Shown piece by piece: positions 53,614 through 64,000 of a DNA stretch of 64,000 nucleotides; the stretch's first letter is position 1; each line of letters opens with the position of its first letter. The translations under genes and the position numbers were made by a program. The notes below the pieces were generated by a model, which was not told where the DNA came from, ran no database searches, and was given only the letters and a program-made list of their open reading frames with translations. The DNA is from Merluccius polli (Eukaryota; Chordata; Actinopteri; Gadiformes; Merlucciidae), in contig JAOPHQ010004855.1 in the NCBI GenBank assembly GCA_030340625.1, positions 186,001 to 250,000 on the forward strand, read 5' to 3'.

Positions 53614-54905
53614 GAGCTATATTGAGTGTTAGGGCCCCTATCCTCCAGGGCCAAACTGATTACCTTAAGAGGTCTCCAATGGGCTTTTAGACCAAGACGG
53701 AACAAAGAACGTATCTGGAGTGACAGGCTTCTATTTTGAAGTCCACGTGTGTTAAGTCAGCTAGGTGGAAAATTCCATGTTAATAAAGTCAGAGTCCTGT
53801 TATTTTACTGCTCATGGGCTAAGCCACAGTTATTTGTTATTCCAATTTATTTGTGCATTATTATTAAATGTAATATTATTTAACTTATTTTATACCGTAG
53901 TATGTTTATTTTTATATTTTAGAAAAACACGTTTATAATAATAATAATAATAATAATGATAAACAAAAAATAAAACCCAAAAGGACTTACTTTGTAACAT
54001 ATTGCTGGGGAGGGGGTTTAGTATTTCCAACTCTGCTGTAAAGCCAGGCCACGCTGCATGCACAGGGCCGGAATGCATGCATGGGGCCTGTTTGTCTCTA
54101 TCTCCCATGACACATGACAGCATGCAGGGTTTGGAAACACGTGCGTGCGAGACAGACAGCTTCAAAACCTGTCTGCTGAGTTGATGTGTTTTGCCCCTCA
54201 AAGGTCATGTCTATTTAAAGGATTTCTGCAGATGAAATGTGTTTGAAGTGTGTGTATGTGAGTGTGGAAATGACAGTGAATCTATATGTAAAAGCAAGAG
54301 ATGAAAGACAGTGAGGAGAGTGTGACTGTGTGTGTGTGTGTGTGTGCATGCGTGTGTGTGTGAGAGAGCGCAACAGAATTAGTACCTTGTGAAAGTAAAG
54401 TAAATTAATTGCACCTCAGCACTGAATTAACTCTGTTCTGACCCTACAGCCCCCACAAACACACAGACACACACACACACATACATACACACACACACAC
54501 CACAACGGTTTGCTAGACTACTGAATAGGCTCACGTGTCACTATGTGCTGTGCACAACACCAGAGCTGACTCTCACTTGCTTCACCACGTGTGCTTTAGA
54601 AAACATACAGTTCTGACTACAGTACACACACACACACTTTTGCACGTACTCTCTCCATCTGTCCAGCTCTCCCACGTGTGCATAAGTGTTTTGTGGATGC
54701 ACACACAACCACGCACATAGACAATTAAACAGCCCACACAGCCAGAACAGAGCCAAGTGTGGTCCCAGCACAGCAACAGGGACAACAGGCAGAGCCCCAA
54801 TCCTTTCCTTTAGTTTCCCTCTTTAGCAGAGCAGGTCCATTGACTCCACACCATGGATTATTTACAAGCCACTTTGTTTGAACAACTCCCTGATCGCGCT
54901 CCAAG

Positions 54906-54971
<66 letters not shown>

Positions 54972-55400
54972 CCATCAGCTACATTAAACTTGACATAGGA
55001 ATCAAATAGATGAGCAGAAAGAGGGCAATCAGACTACCTCACAACAAGCTGGAACTGAAGCTAGGCTATGCCAGCCCCATGGCTAGAGATAACCATGTGC
55101 TGTAGCACCAAGAAGGGCTTGCTGCTATGTGCCACAATTTGTTAAAGATGTGGCTGAATCCCTCCACTGGCTGTGTGGACCCAGGCTGCATCATCCACTG
55201 GCTGTTAGATCAGCACAGAGGAGTCTTACTCCTGTTCAGACTGTGTTTTCCTGGACATAAAACACACAGCACTGAAACTGTCTGCTGTCAACTCCAAGAC
55301 CAAACAAGAGATTTTTGTGTTTGTTTGTTTGTAATTACCTTGTTCCACAAGATTAATGAGCTAAGCTTCATGCTATTGCGTCACCCTCTGAGCATGGCAA
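53170..55400. other. Probable intron DNA rich in microsatellites
   Basis: CT runs at 53585-53612 and 54907-54967, an ATA run near 53935-53958, a GT run at 54329-54346 and several CA runs (54460-54500). No gene. Confidence 0.55.
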
Positions 55401-55439
55401 AATCAGCACAATCCACAGCCAGTTGACCACCTACCCCGC

Positions 55440-55817
55440 TCCACGTCCCAAACCTGAGCCCCCCCTAACCACCGGTCAATCCTTCTCCACATTTGCTACC
55501 ATCATCTCCTCGGACCTTTCCTCCACAGTCTCAACCATGAAATCATCAACCTGCAACCTGGACCCGCTCCCCACCACACTTCTCCCTTAACATTGACGAC
55601 TCCACCATCACCCCCTCCACCAAAATCCGTAACCTTGGAGTTATCCTGGACCCCACTCTCTCCTTCCTCCCCCATGTCAACCATATTACCAAAACCGCCT
55701 TTTTCCACCTCCGAAACATCGCCCGCCTCCGCCCCAACCTGTCAACTACCGCTGCTGAGACACTCATCCATGCTTTCATTACATCCAGGCTCGACTATTG
55801 CAATAGTCTTCTCTAGG
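55440..55817 (+). pseudogene. L2-type LINE RT C-terminal fragment, left part
   Basis: Reads KIRNLGVILDPTLSFLPHV, then NHITKTAFFHLRNIARLRPN and IHAFITSRLDYCNSLL, the thumb region of an L2/CR1-type reverse transcriptase. It breaks at 55817 where another LINE is inserted and continues at 59126. Confidence 0.75.
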
Positions 55818-55832
55818 TCTTGGCTGACCTAG

Positions 55833-56498
55833 GTGATGACGATCCAAGATGGCGGCGCGCATGGTTGCAGCGGCTTACGGCTCTCCATTTCAGTGCTCTT
55901 TTCTTTTCTTTCTCTGTCGTTTTTCTTTACTTTGTGTGCTATCGGTACTGCGAACCTTCAGTACACCCGCCAGACGCTTTTGAGTATCAGGGACCAACAC
56001 CAGATACCTGTTTCAAGTGACTTTCACCACACGCATAACATCCCAGACGAAATAGCGAGACCGCCGGGCTCTCCGCCGATTGTTGTCAGGTCTAGGAGGC
56101 GGCGCAGAGGGAGGAGGGAGAGGAAGCAGAAGCGGGGCTGCAGGTCCGGCATTATGCTAAGGCTAAGAAAACAACCACACAAGCCACCTCTACCGAGCCT
56201 GTATCTCTCCAACGCCAGATCCCTGGTGCAAGAAACGGATGATTTGGAATTACAACTCGCCGGAAATCGCTATGTTCGTGACTGCTGTGTCCTGATTATC
56301 ACCGAAACCTGGCTTCACCCGGACATACCCGATGCTAGCGTGCAGCTAGCAGGCCGCACTCTGCTTTGTTGGGACCGGACTAAGGACTCCGGTAAGAGCA
56401 GAGGAGGGGGGCTTTGTATTTATGTGCATGAGAACTGGTGTAACAACGGGACAATTATAGACAGACACTGTTCCCCAGACTTGAGTACATGTCCGTAA
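55833..56498 (+). pseudogene. LINE endonuclease, N-terminal part
   Basis: After an arginine-rich stretch (RSRRRRRGRRERKQKRG) the frame reads SLYLSNARSLVQETDDLEL, CVLIITETWLHPDIPD and SRGGGLCIYVHENWC, the first half of an APE endonuclease with catalytic N and E (NARS, ITETW). The frame ends at 56496-56498 just after SPDLS. The next frame picks up without a gap, so a one-base deletion near 56482 is the likely cause. Confidence 0.85.
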
Positions 56499-58768
56499 GA
56501 TGCCGGCCTTTTTTTCTGCCGAGAGAGCTAACTGTTGTGATCGTCACGGCTGTGTATATTCCACCCGATGCCAGTGTCAACACAGCGCTCTCTGTCCTGC
56601 TGAACACCATAAACGAACAACAGCGGGCCCACCCCGACGGTGTTTACATAATTGCAGGGGACTTTAATAAGGCCAATCTGAAGACTGTATTCCCAAAGTT
56701 CTACCAGCATGTCAAGTGTTCTACAAGGGGGAAGAACACTCTGGATCATGTTTACACCAACATCAAGCATGCTTACAGAGCCATACCCCTCCCCCACCTC
56801 GGCCAGTCAGACCATCTTTCCCTCATGCTTTCCCCAGCCTTCACCCCCCTCAGACGCAGGGCCAGGCCCACCACAAAGACTGTCACAACCTGGCCTGGAG
56901 ATGCACACTCCAAACTACAAGACTGCTTCACGCAGACAGACTGGGACTTATTTGTACACCAGGAGTTGGAGACATTCACAGGAACGGTACTGGACTATAT
57001 CCAGTTCTGCATCGGGAATGTGACTGTGGACAAAAACATCCAGGTTTTCCCAAACCAGAAACCCTGGATGACCTACCAGGTCCGCACACTCCTCAGGGCC
57101 CGCGACGCTGCCTTCAGGTCAGGGGACAGAGCTCTGTACAGAGCTGCTCGAGCTGACCTGAAAAAAGGAATAAAAAGAGCTAAGGCGGCCCACAGGTTGC
57201 GCATAGAGTCCCATCTGTCCAGCAACAATACACGGGAGGTGTGGCGGGGCATAAAAGACATCACAAACTTCAGAGGCTGTGATGCATCTACAGAAGACCT
57301 GAGTGCGCCACTGGCAGAGGAGCTAAACTGCTTCTTTGCTCACTTCGAAACACCTCAGCAACAACACTCGTCTGCCCCAGCCATGCCCCCACCCCTACCT
57401 GGCTCCCACACCACCCCACTCACTGTACAGGAGCACGACGTCAGACGGGTGCTCCTGGCAGTGAACCCCAAGAAAGCTGCCGGCCCTGACGGAGTACCTG
57501 GCAAGGTGCTCGGAGGGTGCACCTTCGAGCTCGCCCCCACCTTTACCAGGATCTTCAACCTCTCCCTGGCCCAGGCAGTCATCCCGCCGTGCCTAAAATC
57601 ATCCACAATAATCCCAGTGCCGAAGAAGTCTACCATCACCAGCCTGAACGATTACCGTCCGGTGGCCCTTACTCCGGTAATCATGAAGTGCTTCGAGAGA
57701 CTGGTCCTTCAGCACATCAAGGACTATCTCCCCCCAGACTTCGACCCTCACCAGTTTGCATATCGTGCGAACAGATCCACAGAAGACGCCATTTCCATAG
57801 CTCTCCACTCTGCACTGAACCACCTGGAGCAGCAGAAGAGCTACGTTCGGATGCTCTTTGTGGATTACAGTTCAGCCTTCAACACCATAATCCCGGACAG
57901 ACTCATCACCAAACTGGACACTCTCGGCCTTCCCCCTCTCACATGTGCCTGGATAAAGGACTTTTTAACAAACCGACCCCAGACTGTGAGACTTGGCCCC
58001 CACCTCTCCTCCACCCGCACGCTGAGCATCGGCTCCCCACAGGGCTGTGTGCTGAGCCCCCTACTGTACTGCCTCTACACCCACGACTGCAGTCCGGACC
58101 ACAACGACAATCTCATCGTCAAGTTCGCAGACGACACTACAGTGGTCGGACTCATCTCTAAGGGTGATGAGACAGCCTACAGAGAGGAGGTCCTGAAGTT
58201 GGCAGCCTGGGGTTCAGAGAATAACCTCGCTCTGAACACCAAGAAGACCAGTGAGATCATCATCCACTTCAGGAAGCACAGCACCGACCCAGCCCCCCTT
58301 TACATCAACGGCGAGTGTGTGGAGAGGGTCCACACCCTCAGGTTTCTCGGCGTCCTCATCTCCGCCGACATCTCCTGGACAGAGAACATCACGGCAGTCT
58401 GCAAGAAGGCTCAGCAGCGGCTGCACTTCCTGAGAGTCCTCAGGAAGTACAACCTAAAATCCAACCTACTGCTGACCTTCTACCGCTCGTCCATCGAGGG
58501 CCTGCTGACATACTGCATCACAGTCTGGTACAGCAGCTGCACCGTTGCAGACAGGGCAAGGCTCCACAGAGTTGTGAAGGCAGCACAGAAAATCATTGGC
58601 TGCCCTCTCCCCTCCCTGATGGACATTTACCCCTCCCGCTGCCTAAACAGAGCAATAACCATCACCAAGGCTTTGAACTGTTTGAACTGTTGCCCTCAGG
58701 GAGGCGCTACAGGTGCATTAAGACCAGAACAAACAGACTCAAAAACAGCTTCTTCCCTAAAGCAATAA
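56489..58768 (+). pseudogene. LINE endonuclease C-terminus and reverse transcriptase
   Basis: A 759-codon frame. First comes the rest of the endonuclease (VTAVYIPPDA, IAGDFNKANL, TLDHVYTN, LGQSDHLSLML). Then come the linker with AVNPKKAAGPDGVPGKVL, and RT motifs NDYRPVALTPVIMKCFERLV, HQFAYRANRSTEDAI, LFVDYSSAFNTI, GSPQGCVLSPLLYCLYTHD and the catalytic FADD in KFADDTTVVGL. Near 58670 the frame shifts; the true C-terminus (LPSGRRYRCIKTRTNRLKNS) is in another frame to about 58790. RT residues are intact, so loss of activity is due to the two frameshifts. Confidence 0.9.
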
Positions 58769-59125
58769 CCTCTCTGAACTCTCACATGAAGCACTCTTAG
58801 TTCAACCACCCCAACCCCCGGACTCATACAACTCATGTGCAATATTACACACCTCAATGGGCTGTATATATATAATATAATAATATATAATGTGCAATAT
58901 ATACATATCTTTACACTGCATATAGTACCGTATTTATTTATTTATTTGCAAATGTACACACTCCTCAGGACTGCACTGCCCACCCTCCCTTTTTTTATCT
59001 CTTCATGTCCTGTGTTTATGTGTTTGTATTTCTGTATTTTTGCACTGCTTGGAGATGGCTATTTTAATCTCATCGTACATGTGTACAGTGACAATAAAGG
59101 TATTCTATTCTATTCTATTCTACAG

Positions 59126-59265
59126 CACCACCACCAAAATCCTCAATAAACTCCAATATGTCCAGAACTCAGCTGCATGCCTCCTCACCGGTACCCCGCT
59201 CCAGAGAACACATCACACCTGTCCTCTGTGAACTTCATTGGCTTCCATTGGAGTACTGTAACGCA
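59126..59265 (+). pseudogene. L2-type LINE RT C-terminal fragment, right part
   Basis: Continues the fragment ending at 55817: TTTKILNKLQYVQNSAACLL, then TGTPLQRTHHT, a stop, and ELHWLP. Joined across the insertion the codons are in frame. It ends where a hAT pseudogene begins. Confidence 0.75.
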
Positions 59266-59274
59266 AACCGTAAA

Positions 59275-60161
59275 CTATATCCGAGCAAAAGGTTTAATCA
59301 CCGACAATTTCAATCTTTTCTGCGGGAAATAAATTCAGAGTTTGCCGACATTCCTTATCATAATGAGGTGCGTTGGCTGAGTCGGGGAAAAGTTCTCAAT
59401 AGAGTTTTTGAGCTCAGCAAGGAAATCTGTCAGTTCATAGAAAGTAAAGGAAAAGACTCCACAGTTTTGCGGGATGAAAAGTGGAAATGTGAGGTGGCGT
59501 TTCTGGCTGACATAACAGCTCATCTCAATGTCTTGAACTTTCAGCTCCAGGGACGTGACCACATGATCACTGACATGTATGATGCAGTGAAGGCATTTCA
59601 ATGGGAGACACAAATGCACCAGTGCAACTTGCCTCACTTTCCCTGTTGCCAAGTAATGTTGAAGCAAGTCAGCGCAACGGTGTTCCCAAATGCGCACTTT
59701 GTTGATAAACTGAGCGCACTGCGCACTGAGTTCACACGGCGCTTTGTTGACTTTGAAGCACAAAAAAATAATTTTGAGCTGCTTCGCAACCCATTTGCCG
59801 TTGACGTGGAAACTGCACCTGTACAGATTCAGATGGAGCTGATTGAGCTGCAGTGTAATGGGACACTAAGGCAAAATACGACACTGCAGGGCCCGCACAG
59901 TTTATTTGCTCCATTCCTGAAGCAATGCCCCAGCTCCGTCTAGATACGGCTCGAACCTTGTGCATGTTTGGTAGCAGATATCTGTGTGAGAAGCGTTTCT
60001 CAGTGATGAAGAATAACAAAACAGCACACAGGAGTCGTCTCACTGATGAACACTTGCAGTCCATCCTGAGAATCTCCACAACACAGGACCTCACACCAAA
60101 CCTAAACAAACTTGTTGCCAAAAAAAGATGCCAAGCATCCAGCTCTGACAAAATGGCATAA
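59275..60161 (+). pseudogene. hAT transposase C-terminal part (GTF2IRD2/SCAND3-like type)
   Basis: The first frame (to 59943) reads FLREINSEFADIPYHNEVRW, LSRGKVLNRVFELSKEICQF, KCEVAFLADITAHLNVLNFQ, FPCCQVMLKQVSATVFPN and LRTEFTRRFVDFEAQ. A frameshift near 59870-59920 moves it to the frame ending 60159-60161, with MPQLRLDTARTLCMFGSRYL, CEKRFSVMKNNKTAHRSRLT and a C-terminal KKRCQASSSDKMA. The last part is the hAT C-terminal dimerisation region. This branch has been domesticated in mammals as GTF2IRD2-like proteins. The N-terminus with BED finger and first catalytic residues is missing, so it is dead. Confidence 0.85.
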
Positions 60162-60689
60162 GAGCAAAGAAAACTGAATGTTTTGATTTGTTGTTATTTT
60201 AACTTTTGCTGGAAAGCACACATTTTATTTATATTTCCAGGGGTTTTTTTGCATCATGTTCATATTTTGAATTTGTATAATTTTGACTGGAGATATTTTT
60301 ATGGAGCAAAATCTTTCGAGATATTTAAACTTTAAGTTTTTTTTTTTTTTTTAAATGGCATAAGAAATTTGCATTTTTTGATTTGTTATTTTAACATTTA
60401 CTTAAAAGTACAATTTTTATTTATTTTTTCAGGGTTTTTCAGGGTTTTTTGCAGCATGTTCATATGTATAACTTGTATAATTTTGATAGGATATATTTTT
60501 ATGGAGAGCAAAATATATTTATTTAAAGTTTATTTATTCTCGAATAATATTCCTGTCTGTTTTTATTTATATGTATGTTCAAAAAACATTTGGTTTTAGT
60601 GTGTTTAATAAATGTTTATCCTGTTCGGCCCGCAACCTAAAGTGTGCTTTGACTTTTGGCCCCCTGTGCAATTGAGTTTGACACCCCTG
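60162..60689 (+). mobile_element. 3' untranslated part and right end of the hAT element
   Basis: Two related A/T-rich blocks (about 60158-60349 and 60355-60530) repeat GGCATAAGA, TTTTGATTTGTT and CAGGGTTTTTTGCA. The element ends AGTTTGACACCCCTG at 60689, a hAT terminus identical to that of the small element beginning 24 bases later. No left end is present. Confidence 0.75.
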
Positions 60690-60712
60690 CTTTAGGGCAT
60701 CACTGTCTACCC

Positions 60713-61140
60713 CAGAAGTGTCAAACTCATTTTAGTTCATGGGCGACAATTTACAGATAACAGTGGATCTACAAAGGCACAAAACACTACTTAGTCTTGT
60801 GTTTTGGAACTGACCAACAATATTGCATTTTACTTCATTATGATTTTAACTTGAAATTGAACTTGTCGATATCTAGAAAATATTTAAATTTTCCATACAT
60901 TTCCAGTTCTGTGTAGCAATGCTGGCTTCACCACAGCAACTAACTTTTGTTGTTGATGGTTGGTGATGTGGCTTCCACTTGGAAGCTGTTGAGGAAGAGG
61001 TTAAGTTATCTCCTGCCTTACAAACCATTTAAAAATCAAAATGAATGATTTTTTGAAATTTTCAAACTTTGCAAAGTCATCCAGTGGGCCGGATTTGAGC
61101 TTTCAGGGATGTACTTCAGGCTGTATGTTTGACACCCCTG
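60713..61140. mobile_element. hAT-type non-autonomous element (TSD GTCTACCC)
   Basis: Begins CAGAAGTGTCAAAC and ends GTTTGACACCCCTG, flanked by GTCTACCC at 60705-60712 and 61141-61148. It shares the GTTTGACACCCCTG terminus with the transposase-bearing relative just upstream. Confidence 0.93.
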
Positions 61141-61156
61141 GTCTACCCTATCTGAA

Positions 61157-61410
61157 AGACTTAGTCTGTCTGCAACACTAGTCTGTTAGTTTGTAAAACT
61201 AGTCAGTCTGTCCATCTGTATGTAAGACTAGTCTGTCAGTCTGTCTGCAACACTAGTCTGTTAGTCTGTCCATCTGTCTGTAAGACTAGTCTGTTAGTCT
61301 GTCCATCCGTCTGTAAGACTAGTCTGCTAGTCTATCCATATGTCTCTAAGACTAGTCTGTTAGTCTGCCCATCTCCAAGACTAGTATGTTAGTCTTCAGG
61401 CTTTGTGTCT
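61157..61410. repeat. Minisatellite with GACTAGTCTGTTAGTCTG unit
   Basis: Imperfect units of about 36-40 bp (AAGACTAGTCTGTTAGTCTG, TCCATCTGTCTGT), about six copies. Confidence 0.9.
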
Positions 61411-62024
61411 CAAGACTCAAGATGCAAGACTTGATTGGATTGGATGTATGTTAGTCTCTTGTGTGGCTGGTAGGTCCTTCACTATAAAAGATCAGTAATC
61501 AACAACCTGACTGATGAGTACAAACGACAAAACACACATAATGACAGGTACCTTTCTAAACTCATTCATATTTAAATGACTACTTCCTGATCAGGACTGA
61601 CAGCTATGCTTTCAGTATTTTATCTAAACTGTAATGTTTGACCAATTACAAGGCTTTTACAGCTACGCTGCAGGGTGCATCCAGGTATATACAAAGCTCC
61701 CGGAGTAGCAGTCTCGTTCATTTGGCTTTCTCTGTCCATAGCGCCTTCGGTTATTCAGGAGTTTAACAAAAACAAACATTAGCTAAACAGCAGAATGTGC
61801 ACTGATCACTGGCCCACTTTACCGCCCCCACACACACACACACATTAATAAACAATTAATGTGTAAATTGATGGTAAACCACCGTCTACATCCACTGCTT
61901 ATTCTATGAGTTAAAAGACAAAGCCCTCAGGGAAACTTGTATAGATAGCACTTTCTCTCAAGCTCTTGCATGAGAGACTGACAAACGTTCAGCAATACAG
62001 TGACTCATTTATTTGTGATTATTA
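61411..62024. other. Unannotated stretch
   Basis: A short CA run at 61826-61843. No gene. Confidence 0.4.
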
Positions 62025-62028
62025 TTAA

Positions 62029-62391
62029 AGGTGCTGTAGGCAAGATTTAGACGCTATATTTGAGTGTACTGTTAGAAATACCATAGCCATCTGTCAGCTA
62101 TTTGCGAGTGAAATGCTCTGTGAAATAACTGTTTCGTTTGACTGTGTGCCTGCCTCAGTATGAGACAATTTAGATTTTAGACTGCTCCCAGCTGATTTCT
62201 GACCAATTAGGGCATCTCTTCCCTGATTGGTGAGGGGAATCCATCTTGCCTGTCAATCGCATGAATGCAAATCTACTCAATGGCCAAGAAATTTAGGGAG
62301 GGAGGGAGGAGATGGGGTTTTTTGGGTTGTTTTTCATGATCTTGCTCTCTTCTGTTCTCTTTACAACTAGCTAATTTTACCTACAGCACCT
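62029..62391. mobile_element. Kolobok-like TTAA MITE
   Basis: Ends AGGTGCTGTAGG and CCTACAGCACCT are perfect inverted repeats, flanked by TTAA at 62025-62028 and 62392-62395. It is 363 bp and non-coding. Confidence 0.85.
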
Positions 62392-62395
62392 TTAA

Positions 62396-62986
62396 TCATT
62401 TAAAACCGCAATGAGAATAGAACCAGTGGCGAGCAGTGACTTTTGATGCGAGGCATGCTGATGAGCCCGCCCCCCCCCCCCCCAACAAAGACTATCCGCA
62501 AGGCAACGATTTGGCGACAACCCTCTCTTAACATGTATATTAAAGGACAATTCCGGCGCAAAATGAGACCATATGATCATAACACATTTCCACCGAGTTG
62601 GACCGTTCTCTGGGTCAGTTTTCATTCTAGTCGAACCAAAGTTCTCGAAAACCGCTAATTATCTTATAACGCTAGCTGTGGGGGCAGCTATTCATGTAAA
62701 TAAATCGCAATTCTATACCAATAACAAGGCTCAAAATCGCACCACACTTCCACGGTAGCATAATGAGGGTCGCTACATGTAAAACAAAGCATTGAGAACT
62801 TTGTAAGTGTACAGACAGTTTATTAAAAAGAAAGTTTAGAAAGCCAGTACCTTCACAAAAACAAGCGGGCGCCATCTTTGGAAAACAGTCACGACCAGTC
62901 GAGCGACGAACGCCGTGCAACGTAATGAGCCGGAAGAGGCGTACACGAGATGTCAATGAATCAGAAAGTGTGCAATATAGTAGAAG
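62396..62986. other. Unclassified repeat-like DNA
   Basis: Starts near CCAGTGGCGAGCAGTGAC (62421) with a poly-C run at 62469-62482, suggesting a DNA-transposon left end. AAAGGACAATTCCGGCGCAA at 62541 looks like a second terminus. No gene. Confidence 0.4.
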
Positions 62987-63240
62987 GTGTGCGAAGTGCG
63001 AACAGTGCATGTGCATAGAGAAGAGAAGAAAATGGTTTGTGTTTGTGCTTTTCCCGGCTGCAAGAAGAAAATGAGACGCTACAATCGTCGCTCCAAATGC
63101 TACAAACGTAGGATCCTTAGGGTTTTAGTGTTTTTCACAAAATTCAAAATGGTGGAAAATGTTTCCAGGCGGAAGTTATGGGTTGTTGAGGCAAATTTGT
63201 TCATCATCAGGAGATACATATGTTTACAAGTTTCCTGACT
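62987..63240 (+). pseudogene. Unassigned Cys-rich N-terminal fragment
   Basis: From the ATG at 63031 the frame reads MVCVCAFPGCKKKMRRYNRR, a short start with C-x3-C spacing and basic residues. It recalls the zinc-binding N-termini of fish transposon proteins (THAP-like is one possibility). It soon runs into repeat-like DNA, so I assign no function. Confidence 0.3.
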
Positions 63241-63468
63241 GTAGGTCAAAGGGGTCAGGAGATATGCTTGTTCAAAGTTAGCATTTGCAGACGGTTGCTA
63301 TAGCGCCACCATTTGGCCAATATGTGTACATTTTGTTATCTCGCCTTCTTTAGTCACCTTCTACCATTGTGGAAAGTTTCATAAAAAGCGACTGGGCGGT
63401 TTTGGCTGAGCAGGTGTTTTTGGCGGAATAAATACAATTTACAGACAGGCCTTATCCCTCCAGTTCAC

Positions 63469-64000
63469 TGGAGCCAGTTGCAGGATCCGTGAGCTGCTCC
63501 ACCACTGTGAGTGCTGTCTCTCCTGCACATGATGGCCCAAGTCCTGCTCGTCTCATGGGCTCTCCTGCAGTACAGGGTTCTGGCGCTCCATTTCAGGAGG
63601 GGGCAGCTGAAGGACCATCCACAGGCTGCTCCACCACTCTGAGTGCTGCTGTCTGTCCTGCACATGATGGCCCAAGTCCTGCTCATCCCACGGCCTCTCC
63701 TGGGGTTCAGGGTTCTGGCGCTCCATTTCAGGAAGGGGCAGCTGAAGGACCATCCACATCAGCTGGAAGTCCGGGGTGTTTCAATCCTGTTGCTGTTCGC
63801 CCCTTACGCAAAGGCTGGACCCAAAAAAGCCACCGCCAAGGGAAGGAGGAGAACAGCTATACTAACAGACACACTAACAAAACGGGCCTTGGAAGAGGAG
63901 AAGAGAAAAGCGAGTTGCACCACACTGTTCCAAGCTCCAGAAGAAAAAGCAAACAACAGCTACCTGGGAGAAGAGAAATGCAGAATGCCATGTTTGTGGG
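63469..64000 (+). pseudogene. Unassigned transposon-like frame with a 132-bp in-frame repeat
   Basis: From about 63483 to the window end one plus-strand frame stays open for about 170 codons. Two copies of a 44-residue unit (SPAHDGPSPA, VQGSGAPFQEGAAEGPST) are followed by a basic segment (RPLRKGWTQKSHRQGKEE). The 132-bp period is visible at 63493 and 63625. In another frame the end resembles LFQAPEEKA. I do not recognise the protein; a decayed transposon ORF is likely because surrounding DNA is repetitive. Confidence 0.35.

Larger units (their letters stand above)
55818..59125 (+). mobile_element. Near full-length CR1/L2-group LINE inserted in another LINE
   Basis: Starts with a 5' region containing CCAAGATGGCGGCGCGC (55847) and ends with ACAATAAAGGTATTCTATTC and an (ATTCT)n tail to 59125. 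It encodes endonuclease plus reverse transcriptase with two frameshifts. The interrupted host LINE resumes directly afterwards and a short TCTA-type duplication fits the junction. Confidence 0.85.

Overview
This is vertebrate, almost certainly teleost, genomic DNA. Two short minus-strand exons (41279-41362 and 33363-33492) are flanked by good splice signals, join in frame and match the second WW domain and the following serine/threonine-rich exon of PLEKHA7. The window is therefore mostly plekha7 intron. Nearly everything else I can identify is transposable-element DNA of fish type: hAT, PIF/Harbinger, CACTA (CMC/EnSpm), Kolobok-like TTAA elements, a family with 9-bp target duplications, L2/CR1-like, L1/Tx1-like and restriction-endonuclease-type LINEs, and Ty3/gypsy. 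There are also many microsatellites. No CRISPR array, operon or bacterial gene is present. The gene spacing, splice signals and repeat classes are eukaryotic.

Layout. 1-2325: antisense L2-like LINE running off the left edge. 3.7-5.9 kb: a minisatellite split by a 1.9-kb hAT-type element, which carries a second hAT-type element, which holds a fold-back hairpin with telomere-like repeats. 8.1-12.3 kb: the C-terminus of a LINE, interrupted by a 3.76-kb hAT-type element that contains another hAT-type element and a TTAA-flanked element. 13.0-32.9 kb: the centrepiece, a decayed Harbinger transposon split by a 17.6-kb CACTA element. The CACTA element holds a hAT-type element, and that holds a complete 5.45-kb Ty3/gypsy retrotransposon with 533-bp LTRs. 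Target duplications support most levels. The CACTA element carries a C2H2 zinc-finger exon, an internally deleted transposase and a multi-exon PB1/SAMD3-like gene. One exon of that gene is split by a small Harbinger element.

33.4-41.4 kb: the two plekha7 exons, with TTAA-flanked, 9-bp-TSD and hAT-type elements in the intron between them. 44-48.4 kb: an L2-like LINE interrupted by a 5'-truncated L1/Tx1-like copy. 49.2-50.4 kb: two solo LTR candidates. 55.4-59.3 kb: one LINE inserted in another. 59.3-61.1 kb: a hAT transposase pseudogene and a small non-autonomous relative. 62.0-64.0 kb: a TTAA-flanked element and an unclassified decayed element running off the right edge.

How the parts work together. 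The Ty3 element looks young and self-primed: the bases just inside its 5' LTR are complementary to its own predicted mRNA start. Its integrase zinc finger appears to lack one cysteine. The CACTA element may have worked through its transposase plus accessory zinc-finger and PB1/SAMD3-like proteins, but its transposase is now broken. The Harbinger halves show convergent genes (Myb-like and transposase), each followed by a tRNA-like sequence. I consider that the most novel structural observation here. TE boundaries supported by matching terminal repeats and target duplications are firm; assignments resting only on remembered protein families are marked with lower confidence.
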